From: Verrucomicrobia bacterium UBA3222
GTDB taxonomy: Bacteria > Verrucomicrobiota > Verrucomicrobiia > Opitutales > UBA9783
DNA length: 25,011 bases
Reading direction: 5' to 3'
Assembly (NCBI GenBank): GCA_002363035.1
Contig: DEWA01000045.1
Location: 1 to 25,011 of the forward strand
Shown: positions 1 through 7,031 of the stretch, one piece after another
Layout: each line of letters starts with the position of its first letter
How positions within the stretch are numbered: position 1 is the first letter of the stretch
Translations under genes and position numbers: made by a program
Notes under the pieces: generated by a model
What the model saw: only the letters and a program-made list of their open reading frames with translations
Told to the model about the DNA's origin: nothing
Databases searched by the model: none

Positions 1-75
1 AAGAATTTAATAATAATAAAATCATGTCCGATATATCCAAGTAACGAAATCTTAAAAAAAATCTTTAAAAAACAC

Positions 76-105
76 TTGACACGATTTTTCTTTTCCTGAG
101 AATAA
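76..105 (+). promoter_or_regulatory. Sigma-70-like promoter for the small protein gene
   Basis: A perfect TTGACA -35 box lies at 76-81. An AT-rich -10-like element (GAATAA, 100-105) follows at an 18-base spacing. It sits about 30 bases before the start codon at 134, and an AGGAAAG-type ribosome site lies at 118-124. The -35 match is convincing; the -10 is imperfect. Confidence 0.55.
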
Positions 106-133
106 AAGACGGCGTAAGGAAAGTTAAAAACCT

Positions 134-439
134 ATGGAATCGAAAGAAATCTCAAAAGAGTTTGCCGGGAAGCTCGCTGGGTTATCGGCGGCGGCAAAAG
201 TGGTTGCCCTCGCGGGTGCGGTGAGTGCCTACAGCGGAACGAGCTACGCGGCGGCGGAAGGTGCCATCAAAGCGGAGAATCGTATCACCGCAACTATTTC
301 AAACGAAAGCAAAGTGTCATCGGAAAAGGAAAAATCGAAAGAGGCTTCGGAGGGAGGTAAAGAATCTTCCGAAGAAGACAATGAAAATGTTTTGGAAAGT
401 GATGCGGACTTTTCCGATTCACCATCAAGACGGAAGTAA
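134..439 (+). CDS. Small acidic, possibly exported protein of unknown function
   Basis: The 101-residue product is not one I recognise. It begins with a short charged stretch (residues 1-13). A hydrophobic Ala/Gly/Val-rich segment follows (about 14-40), ending in a Tyr-Ala-Ala context that could be a signal peptidase site or a membrane anchor; a lysine inside the segment makes a classical signal peptide less certain. The rest is rich in Ser, Glu and Lys with acidic runs and has no cysteines, so it is probably disordered. A good -35 box and a purine-rich ribosome site precede the ATG, which is the main support for a real gene. An overlapping frame (225-635) lacks such signals. An AAAG repeat begins 15 bases after the stop. 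No downstream partner is evident, because the next gene (mnmG) is on the opposite strand. No function is proposed. Confidence 0.55.
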   Translation: MESKEISKEFAGKLAGLSAAAKVVALAGAVSAYSGTSYAAAEGAIKAENRITATISNESKVSSEKEKSKEASEGGKESSEEDNENVLESDADFSDSPSRRK

Positions 440-453
440 CATCTCAGTTCATC

Positions 454-482
454 AAGAAAGAAAGAAAGAAAGAAAGAAAGAG
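454..482. repeat. AAAG tetranucleotide microsatellite (about seven units)
   Basis: G recurs at every fourth base from 456 to 480 with only A between, giving about seven AAAG units. It lies just after the stop codon of the small protein gene and is outside any supported gene. Such tracts can vary in length by slippage. Confidence 0.9.
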
Positions 483-707
483 GTTGAAACACTAGAGGTA
501 TTGAAAGGTATTTTGATGTATAGATGTAAAATTGCATCGTATGTCGTGTATTGTTGGATCTTTGGATCTCGGAATCGACGGAAGAAAATTGGAGGTGTGC
601 GTCTGGGATCCGTTCTTGATGGATTTAAAAGGTAGTTTTACGGTACTGGTTGTTTTAGCAAAAAGAATTATAAATTAAAAATTTCACCATCTACTCTTGC
701 ACTCGTA
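483..707. other. Intergenic stretch without a recognisable gene
   Basis: The region lies between the AAAG repeat and the end of mnmG, which comes from the opposite strand, so two transcripts converge here. I see no clear rho-independent hairpin with a T run, no tRNA and no ORF with a ribosome site. The last 50 bases (about 650-690) are AT-rich. Confidence 0.5.
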
Positions 708-2591
708 TTACATTCCTTCCCGTTTCGTGGCTCCTGTGTGCTTTTTCACCGCCACCATCAAAATCTGAATATCCGACGGATTGACGCCGCTGATGCGGGA
801 TGCATGCGCGAGATTGATCGGGCGCACGGAGGCGAGTTTTTGACGGCTTTCGTTGCGCAATCCGTGCACTGCGTTCCAATCGAAATCTTTCGGTACGGTA
901 ATCGCTTCCAAATAACGCGTTTTTTCAACCTGTTGCCGTTCGCGTTCCAGATAGCCGCGGTAACGGATGCGGTAAAGCACTTCCTCCTTTACGGCTTCGT
1001 TCAATGCCGAAAACGCCTGCGGTAGCTCAGGGCAACGATAATTTTCCTCGCTCTGTTCGCGACGCAAATGATCGCCAAACGTCAATCCGCCAACCGTCGA
1101 AGTCGTTTCCAACATCCGCACCCAGTAATCGACGGCTTCTTTTTTGGCGCATATCTTTTCCAAACGCCCGTCGCTCAAAGTATGATAACGTTCCGACTTT
1201 TCCAAAAGGCGCAATTCCGCGCCGTGATGATTAAGCAAAAGCCGATGTTCGGCGCGTCCCGTGAACATTCGGTACGGCTCCTGTGTGCCTTTGGTCACCA
1301 AATCATCAATCAACACGCCGATGTAACTTTCGTGGCGCGACAAAACGCACGGTTCTTCATCTAAAATACTCGCGGCGGCATTGATACCCGCAATCAGCCC
1401 CTGCCCCGCCGCCTCTTCGTATCCCGATGTGCCGTTGATTTGCCCCGCCAAGAATAAGCCTTTTAAGTGCTTGCTTTCGAGAGAAGGAAGTAAATCGGTC
1501 GGATCGGAGAAGGCATATTCCACCGCATACGCCGGGCGCAACATCACCGCTTTCTCTAAACCGGGGATGGTTTTCAGCATCGCCGCCTGAACGTCGATCG
1601 GCAAACTCGTTGAAAGCCCGTTGATATACCACTCGTCCGTACCGCAACCCTCCGGCTCCAGGAACAACCGATGGCGTTCGCGCTCCGCAAAACGCACACA
1701 CTTGTCCTCGATGCTCGGACAGTAGCGCGGTCCCGTCCCGCGGATATTGCCGCAATAGAGCGCCGAACGTTGCAGGTTTTTGAGAATAATTTCGTGCGTT
1801 TCGGACGTCGTATAAGTGACAAAACACGAATGCGCCCGCGTATTCGGCTGCCACGTCATCGGCGTGTTTAGAGCTTCCGAAGCGCGATCTTCCTCGGTTC
1901 GCGTATCGTAAAACCCGAACAGACACGGATCTTCGTCGCTCTTTTGCTCTTCGCAAACGGAAAAATTGATTGTCTTCCCCAAAATCCTCGCCGGGGTTCC
2001 CGTTTTGAGCCAACCGAGGCGGAAACCCAGGGTTTGCAACTGTTCCAACAGCGCGACGCTTGCGTGATCGCCAATGCGACCGCCTCGGAAACAGGTCGAA
2101 CCCACATGAAGCGTTCCGCCAAGGAAGGTACCGGTTGTCAAAATGACCGCCTTGGATGTGATCGAACCAATTAGCCGCGTTTGAACGCCACACACCCGCC
2201 CGTCTTTGATCAATAAACCAACAACCTCATCTTGGAATAAGCGCAAATTCGGTTGTCGTTCCAGGCGGTATTTCATGGAAAATTGATAACATTTCTTGTC
2301 GCATTGCGCGCGCGGCGCCTGCACGGCACTGCCTTTCGAACGATTGAGAACCCGAAATTGAATTGCCGTTGCATCGGCATTGACCGCCATCAACCCGCCG
2401 AGAGCGTCGATTTCGCGCACCATATGCCCCTTTGCCAATCCGCCGATGGAAGGGTTACAGCTCATTTGGGCAACGGTATCCAAATTATAAGTTAATAACA
2501 ACACCGACACGCCGCGCTTCGCCGCCATCGCCGCCGCTTCGCACCCGGCATGCCCTCCCCCGCACACAATCACATCAAAATCCGTCTCCAT
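708..2591 (-). CDS. mnmG: tRNA uridine-5-carboxymethylaminomethyl modification enzyme MnmG (GidA)
   Basis: This is the FAD-dependent partner of MnmE. Together they install the (carboxymethyl)aminomethyl group on U34 of tRNAs reading NNA/NNG codons, in the cytoplasm. The 627-residue product has the usual length. It has the N-terminal Rossmann FAD motif [10 protein letters not shown] (about residues 10-19), the family signature [11 protein letters not shown] shortly after, a TGTFLGG motif and the [21 protein letters not shown] region near residues 420-440. I chose the ATG at 2591 because FDVIV-GGGHAG then begins a few residues in, as in known MnmGs; an in-frame TTG lies 18 bases upstream. Neither has a strong ribosome site. 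It follows lpxA on the same strand with a 53-base gap, so co-transcription is likely. The gene is visibly GC-richer than the glycan cluster: one 60-base line at 1381-1440 has 36 G or C. Confidence 0.97.
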   Translation of the reverse strand: METDFDVIVCGGGHAGCEAAAMAAKRGVSVLLLTYNLDTVAQMSCNPSIGGLAKGHMVREIDALGGLMAVNADATAIQFRVLNRSKGSAVQAPRAQCDKKCYQFSMKYRLERQPNLRLFQDEVVGLLIKDGRVCGVQTRLIGSITSKAVILTTGTFLGGTLHVGSTCFRGGRIGDHASVALLEQLQTLGFRLGWLKTGTPARILGKTINFSVCEEQKSDEDPCLFGFYDTRTEEDRASEALNTPMTWQPNTRAHSCFVTYTTSETHEIILKNLQRSALYCGNIRGTGPRYCPSIEDKCVRFAERERHRLFLEPEGCGTDEWYINGLSTSLPIDVQAAMLKTIPGLEKAVMLRPAYAVEYAFSDPTDLLPSLESKHLKGLFLAGQINGTSGYEEAAGQGLIAGINAAASILDEEPCVLSRHESYIGVLIDDLVTKGTQEPYRMFTGRAEHRLLLNHHGAELRLLEKSERYHTLSDGRLEKICAKKEAVDYWVRMLETTSTVGGLTFGDHLRREQSEENYRCPELPQAFSALNEAVKEEVLYRIRYRGYLERERQQVEKTRYLEAITVPKDFDWNAVHGLRNESRQKLASVRPINLAHASRISGVNPSDIQILMVAVKKHTGATKREGM

Positions 2592-2644
2592 GTTGCTTTG
2601 CTTTACCAAAAAAACGCCCGCACTGCAACCTGCCTGCTTGCTTC

Positions 2645-3442
2645 TTATTCGCCTCTCTTTTTCGGATACACAAAACCGCGATCGTGCGTTTGGTGCGTAA
2701 AGAACTCCAAAAATTGTCGCCCGCGTTCGGTTTTAAATTCACCTTTTTCCAATGCCGCCAAGGCCTTTTTTTGAAACGAACGCGAATCGCCGCCGTACAC
2801 CGCGCGATATTGCTGCTTTATGTCGGAAATCTCCGCGGACGAAAACCCGCGCCGTTGCAACCCGATAAGATTCAGATTGGAGATATTGTTCCGTCCCAAC
2901 ACCGTCACGAACGGCGGGATGTGCATCGTAATTTCCGCATTGCCGGAGATAAACGCGCTCTCGCCGATGTGCACGAATTGATGCACCATGGAACCGCCAC
3001 TGAGAAAAACATAATCCTCAATAACCACGCATCCCGCCAAAAGTACCAAATTCGCCAAAATACAGTGATTTCCGACGACCGTATCGTGCGCGACATGCGA
3101 ATATGCCATCAACAGGCAATCTTCTCCGACGCGCGTTTGTTGACCAGTCTGCGACGCCCGATGAACGGTGACGCCTTCGCGCAAAACGGTTCGATCGCCG
3201 ATGAAGACACCGCTTTCGAAATCAAAATTCTGCCCGACGATTTGCGGATCATCCCCCAAGACGACGCCCGCATGCACCTCGACGTCATCCCCGAGCACGG
3301 TCCCTGTCTTTATCACGACATGTTCTCCGATGCGCACCCGTCGCCCCAATCGAACGCCGCGTTCAATCACGCAGAACGCACCGAGCACCGCATCGTCCGG
3401 TACTTCAACGGAAGTGTTAATCAATGCCGTCGGATGGATCAT
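2645..3442 (-). CDS. lpxA: UDP-N-acetylglucosamine acyltransferase LpxA
   Basis: LpxA catalyses the first step of lipid A synthesis, moving an R-3-hydroxyacyl chain from acyl carrier protein to the 3-OH of UDP-GlcNAc in the cytoplasm. The 265-residue protein shows the hexapeptide repeats of a left-handed beta helix through about residue 190. It has the family's GDDPQ motif (63-67), the HVAHD motif with the expected catalytic histidine at 119, and the HQFVHIG and [10 protein letters not shown] segments before a helical C-terminus. The start at 3442 gives the family-typical N-terminus MIHPTA; a TTG 18 bases upstream would add six residues. The ribosome site is weak either way. The gene is separate from lpxD, fabZ and lpxB, which usually accompany it. 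It is divergent from the glycan cluster and implies an outer membrane containing lipid A. Confidence 0.96.
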   Translation of the reverse strand: MIHPTALINTSVEVPDDAVLGAFCVIERGVRLGRRVRIGEHVVIKTGTVLGDDVEVHAGVVLGDDPQIVGQNFDFESGVFIGDRTVLREGVTVHRASQTGQQTRVGEDCLLMAYSHVAHDTVVGNHCILANLVLLAGCVVIEDYVFLSGGSMVHQFVHIGESAFISGNAEITMHIPPFVTVLGRNNISNLNLIGLQRRGFSSAEISDIKQQYRAVYGGDSRSFQKKALAALEKGEFKTERGRQFLEFFTHQTHDRGFVYPKKRGE

Positions 3443-3458
3443 GGATGATTTAGTGTAC

Positions 3459-3490
3459 AATACTTTTTTCTGATATAAAAATAAAGTATT
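3459..3490. promoter_or_regulatory. Inverted repeat between lpxA and the glycan cluster
   Basis: AATACTTT (3459-3466) and AAAGTATT (3483-3490) are a perfect 8-base inverted repeat around a 16-base AT-rich centre. It lies in the divergent gap where promoters for both lpxA and the glycan cluster must sit. It could be an operator or chance in AT-rich DNA. Confidence 0.35.
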
Positions 3491-3513
3491 TTCATTGGAC
3501 GATTTTTTATACT

Positions 3514-3527
3514 ACTCTAATCAGAGT
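3514..3527 (+). promoter_or_regulatory. Small hairpin next to the ribosome site of the first cluster gene
   Basis: ACTCT (3514-3518) and AGAGT (3523-3527) form a 5-base stem with loop AATC, directly before GGAAG (3528-3532), the ribosome site of the gene starting at 3538. A TATACT -10-like box lies at 3508-3513, but no good -35 box is present at the right spacing. Confidence 0.3.
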
Positions 3528-3537
3528 GGAAGAAACA

Positions 3538-5436
3538 ATGGTTACAAGGAATACATATCGTCTTAAGTTCTTCTTCTCGTTCGTCTTTTCGTTTTTAATC
3601 CTGTTTGGGCTGAATCAAGGTAGTTTCTCGATAAACAGCTTATATGCAATAGGTTGGTTGCATGCGTATGACCACGATCTTTTCAAGGGGAACTTGTATA
3701 TGCACGAGGATGTGATTTCTCCGAGGTATATTACTGATGCTTTAATCGCCGCGTTAATGCGGTTCACCAATGGTTCGTTTTACGATATTGCCTTGATATT
3801 TGGCGTGTTGGCAGCAGCTGTGCTTGCGGTAGCAATCGCACACATAAGTTATCGCATTAACAAGGCTCATCAGATGTTTATTTCTGTAATTCTTACTTAT
3901 GTAGCCTTTTGCAATTGCTATCACAGGCAATTGTTTAATTTCTTTTTTAGCGCTTTTTGGTCATTTGCTATCGGATCTCCCGTAAGCATCGCACTCCTGG
4001 GCGTTTCATTTCTTGTCGGAGAAAACAAGAACTACAAGATTGCGTGGCTTTGTGCCGCATGTGCTGCGCTGTTCCACATTCATGAAGGAATATGGTGTTC
4101 TGTTTTCATTTTTACGTTAGCACTTGCCGACAGTTTATCTCAAAAGAAATTATTGATAAGAGAAAATAGCGCAATTATTGTTGCCATCGTTGCATTGCTG
4201 ATTGTCGCGGTTCCAAACCTGCTGACGGATTCAACGGAACTGTCAAGTGCCGATTTTGTGCATGCATACTTATATGCTATACCTTCCCATACAACGTTAG
4301 CATACTCTGGTCTTCTCACAAATTTCTGTAGACTTTTTTTTCACATATCGCTGTTTGTTTTCCCGATACTTTTTTTCACTTTAGCTGGTGAGCATCAAAG
4401 GCGGAGGCAACATTTGCTCGAATGCGGAATGCTTATGATCCTGGAAGTCGTGTTATTCATTTTGATATATATCAATGAATCAATCAAACCAAGCGCGTTC
4501 TTCACACTCATGATACCTGCAAGAATGCTCAAATATATACTACTCTGGTTACATATTAGCACTGTTAGAAGCTTAGTTATAATGCGGAAAAGAGGTTTTT
4601 TCTTCTCTGGATATTTAATGTTAAATTTTGTTATTTTTAGTTGTGCACAAGAAATATCTCAACCCCGCGATGCTATTCTTCTCTTTTGCTCGGCATTTTT
4701 AACTTTTGCTGTGATTGCCTTCGAAGGGCGTCTGTTAAAAAATACAAAAACATTCGCATCCCAAAATGTCGTTCGAGTCCTGGATGGGTTGTTTTTTGCG
4801 TGGTGTTTTGTCAGGATCATTCGCGCAGTCATGAAAGGAACGTTTTCACCAATGTATCTAGTTCTTCAGGGGTCAGTTGTTCTTTCCGTATTTACAATAT
4901 CACTGAGAATGCGTGAAATAAAATCTGGAAAGCGTGGATTTTTTTCCTTACTCACCTGTGCTGTTTGTTTGGGAGTGACAGCAATTAGTGCGTACATCAT
5001 GTTGGATCCCGTGCAACATGACCATAACAAGTGGTTAGATGAAGTGCATGATCTGGCAACAGCATATAAAAACAAAACGAATAAAGACAGTGTGTGTCTA
5101 TGCGAGATAGCACACGATGATTCCTGGTTATTATACCTACAGGCAATCTCTCAGAGAAATCTCTATGTTGCCTTTTCCGGGGTACCCTCGTGCAAACGTA
5201 ACATGGGGGAATGGTATCGGAGATGCATGCAAACTCGTGACCTTTGGAATAAAACGTGTGACGAAATCCGTGCTATTATGTCTGCGGAGGGGATACCGTA
5301 TGTACTTGTACCTAAAAGTAACTATTCAAAGTTGGATACGAACAGTGATTTTTCCGTATTCATTAGGAGCCCAAATGATACTCTTCGTATTTATGAATTG
5401 AAAAATTATGCAAATCATAATACCAATGACGGGTAG
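3538..5436 (+). CDS. Multi-pass membrane protein, GT-C glycosyltransferase-like
   Basis: The 632-residue protein has about a dozen hydrophobic segments from residue 10 to about 485. A soluble C-terminal part of roughly 140 residues follows, probably periplasmic. The first large loop after membrane segment 1 is rich in Asp, Glu and His (HAYDHDLFKGNLYMHED, near residues 41-57). That layout fits GT-C enzymes, which use polyprenyl-phosphate sugars on the outer face of the inner membrane, but I cannot name the family. The ATG at 3538 has GGAAG seven to ten bases upstream; a GTG at 3526 also lies in frame. It opens a tightly packed operon and overlaps the next gene by 29 bases. It is among the most AT-rich genes here: one 60-base line at 4621-4680 has only 19 G or C. 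An O-antigen polymerase-like or other glycan membrane role is an alternative. Confidence is high for a membrane protein and moderate for GT-C. Confidence 0.75.
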   Translation: MVTRNTYRLKFFFSFVFSFLILFGLNQGSFSINSLYAIGWLHAYDHDLFKGNLYMHEDVISPRYITDALIAALMRFTNGSFYDIALIFGVLAAAVLAVAIAHISYRINKAHQMFISVILTYVAFCNCYHRQLFNFFFSAFWSFAIGSPVSIALLGVSFLVGENKNYKIAWLCAACAALFHIHEGIWCSVFIFTLALADSLSQKKLLIRENSAIIVAIVALLIVAVPNLLTDSTELSSADFVHAYLYAIPSHTTLAYSGLLTNFCRLFFHISLFVFPILFFTLAGEHQRRRQHLLECGMLMILEVVLFILIYINESIKPSAFFTLMIPARMLKYILLWLHISTVRSLVIMRKRGFFFSGYLMLNFVIFSCAQEISQPRDAILLFCSAFLTFAVIAFEGRLLKNTKTFASQNVVRVLDGLFFAWCFVRIIRAVMKGTFSPMYLVLQGSVVLSVFTISLRMREIKSGKRGFFSLLTCAVCLGVTAISAYIMLDPVQHDHNKWLDEVHDLATAYKNKTNKDSVCLCEIAHDDSWLLYLQAISQRNLYVAFSGVPSCKRNMGEWYRRCMQTRDLWNKTCDEIRAIMSAEGIPYVLVPKSNYSKLDTNSDFSVFIRSPNDTLRIYELKNYANHNTNDG

Positions 5437-6193
5437 TGGTTCGAGATTTGTCGCAGCCGGTTATAAAGAACTGAAACCATTCATTAAAGTACAGGGAAAG
5501 CCGATTATTCAATGGATTGTTGAAGGAATGTACCCGAATGAGCGGAACATAGTGTTTATCTGTCGTCAGCAGCATTTGGATACCATCTCCGGAATGAAAG
5601 AGTTTTTGATGAGGATTGTTCCGACTGCAAAAATTTTGTCAATCAGAAATTGGAACAAATCTGGACCAGTCGGTGATATTGTATCGGTATCCGATGAAAT
5701 ATCGGATCATGAACCTTGTATCGTCAATTATTGTGACTTTTTTGCGACCTGGAACTTCGAAAAATTCAAAAATGAGGTTGGAACCAAAGCCTGTAGCGGG
5801 AGTGTCCCCTGTTATACAGGTTTCCATCCGCATCTGATATACAAACAAAACGTCTATGCTTCCTGCCTGACAGATAAGGATGACAACCTCGTAGAAATTC
5901 GCGAAAAATATTCTTTTGAGGCAGATAAAACCAAAGCAAAGCATTCTCCGGGAATTTACTATTTTAAATCCGGAGCTATTATGAAAAAATACTTCAGGCA
6001 AATGATGGAAGCAAAGGATAAAGTCCGTAACGAATATTACGTCAGCCTCGCCTATAACTACATGGTGAAGGATGGGCACAAAGTTTGGGTACCGACAAAT
6101 GTGGATCAATTTTGTCAATGGGGGACTCCATTGGATCTGGCGGATTATGTTTTTTGGACAGAATGTGTTCGGAAATGGAAGTGTGTTTCATGA
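5408..6193 (+). CDS. Nucleotidyltransferase-like protein (sugar-phosphate NTase fold), first copy
   Basis: The 261-residue protein resembles nucleotidyltransferases that activate sugar or alcohol phosphates with an NTP. It starts with a beta strand and the glycine-rich nucleotide loop GSGSRF (9-14). GYKELKPF (18-25) follows, whose lysine 23 matches the conserved Lys-Pro of the family, then GKPIIQW. A YCDFF stretch with Asp110 fits a metal-binding acid, and CQWGTP near residue 230 resembles the late WGTP motif of these enzymes. The first codons overlap the end of the preceding gene by 29 bases, and the stop overlaps the start of the next gene in an ATGA, so translation is probably coupled. The substrate is unknown. 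It is short and lacks the left-handed helix domain of the large pyrophosphorylases, recalling LicC/CTP-type cytidylyltransferases. It might instead be a non-catalytic or transferase homologue. Confidence 0.72.
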   Translation: MQIIIPMTGSGSRFVAAGYKELKPFIKVQGKPIIQWIVEGMYPNERNIVFICRQQHLDTISGMKEFLMRIVPTAKILSIRNWNKSGPVGDIVSVSDEISDHEPCIVNYCDFFATWNFEKFKNEVGTKACSGSVPCYTGFHPHLIYKQNVYASCLTDKDDNLVEIREKYSFEADKTKAKHSPGIYYFKSGAIMKKYFRQMMEAKDKVRNEYYVSLAYNYMVKDGHKVWVPTNVDQFCQWGTPLDLADYVFWTECVRKWKCVS

Positions 6194-7011
6194 ATATAGT
6201 GATACCCATGGCTGGTGCCGGAATGCGTTTCCAAAACGTTGGATATAAATTGCCAAAGCCCGCAATTCCAACCACCGACCGAAGGACGGGGGAAAAAGTT
6301 CCTATGGCAATCCTGGCAATCATGGATTTACCGGGAGTAAACCGCAACGGTTCGAATGTTATCTGCATTGATCGGGCTTTTAATAAAAACTCGGACTTAG
6401 AACAGGCAATAACAAAATATTACCCCGATGTAAGGTTTGTACGCACAAAGGCTCTAACCCAAGGGCAGGCATGTACCTGTCTTTTGGCAAAAGACATGAT
6501 CGATAACAATGAAGAACTTCTTATTGCCAGTTGCGACACCGGGATGGTTATGAATAACGATGAATTTGACGCATTGCGCAACGAAACAGATGTTTTGGTA
6601 TTTACCCATCGTCACAGCCCGGCGGTTACGAAAAAACCGGAGGCATACGGATGGATCGCAACGAATGATAAAGGACGTGCGGTCAAAATTTCCGTCAAGA
6701 AACCAATTTCGAACAATCCGTCGGAAGATCATGCAGTAACAGGAACTTTCTGGTTCCGAAGCGGTAAAAGTTTTGTACAATCCGCCGAAAAGATGATTCG
6801 GGAAGATGATCGCATTAACGGTGAATTTTATGTAGATGAGGTTATTAAGCACGCGCTAAGCCTTGACATGGTCGTTCGGGTGTTTGAAATTGACCGCTAT
6901 ATCGGCTGGGGAACACCGGAAGATTACGAAGAATACGAAGCAACATTGGCTTATTGGCAACGATTTATATCGGGAAACGAATTCCATCAGCTAACGGACG
7001 GAAAAAAGTGA
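6190..7011 (+). CDS. Nucleotidyltransferase-like protein, second copy
   Basis: The 273-residue protein is a diverged relative of its upstream neighbour. The same elements occur in the same order: a first strand, loop GAGMRF (9-14), GYKLPKP (18-24) with Lys23, a CDTGM stretch with Asp116, and a late WGTPEDY motif. I chose the ATG at 6190 because it overlaps the upstream stop as ATGA and places the nucleotide loop at residue 9; the longer open frame from 6085 lies inside the preceding gene. Family members with this VTGTFWFR and NGEFYVDEV pattern occur in capsule and LPS loci, where they are expected to make an NDP-activated donor. Two adjacent NTases suggest either two activated substrates or one enzyme plus a regulatory partner. 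The substrate is not identifiable from sequence. Confidence 0.75.
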   Translation: MNIVIPMAGAGMRFQNVGYKLPKPAIPTTDRRTGEKVPMAILAIMDLPGVNRNGSNVICIDRAFNKNSDLEQAITKYYPDVRFVRTKALTQGQACTCLLAKDMIDNNEELLIASCDTGMVMNNDEFDALRNETDVLVFTHRHSPAVTKKPEAYGWIATNDKGRAVKISVKKPISNNPSEDHAVTGTFWFRSGKSFVQSAEKMIREDDRINGEFYVDEVIKHALSLDMVVRVFEIDRYIGWGTPEDYEEYEATLAYWQRFISGNEFHQLTDGKK

Positions 7012-7031
7012 GAATAAGGAACCTATTGGGG

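Noticed and set aside
454..482. Phase-variable switch controlled by the AAAG repeat
   Set aside because: The repeat lies after the stop codon of the only supported gene, and no second frame downstream becomes a recognisable protein when the count changes. Kept only as a repeat.
225..635. A 136-codon frame overlapping the small protein and reading through the AAAG repeat
   Set aside because: It has no ribosome site, its middle is only the repeat read as Lys/Arg/Glu, and the rest shows no motif. I treat it as a shadow of the 134-439 gene.
1357..2193. A long minus-strand frame inside mnmG
   Set aside because: It lies in another frame of a convincing mnmG and its translation is low-complexity Arg/Ala/Gly-rich, typical of a GC-rich shadow frame.
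2432..3448. A 338-codon plus-strand frame opposite lpxA and mnmG
   Set aside because: It is entirely antisense to lpxA and the start of mnmG, is rich in Arg and His, and contains no domain.
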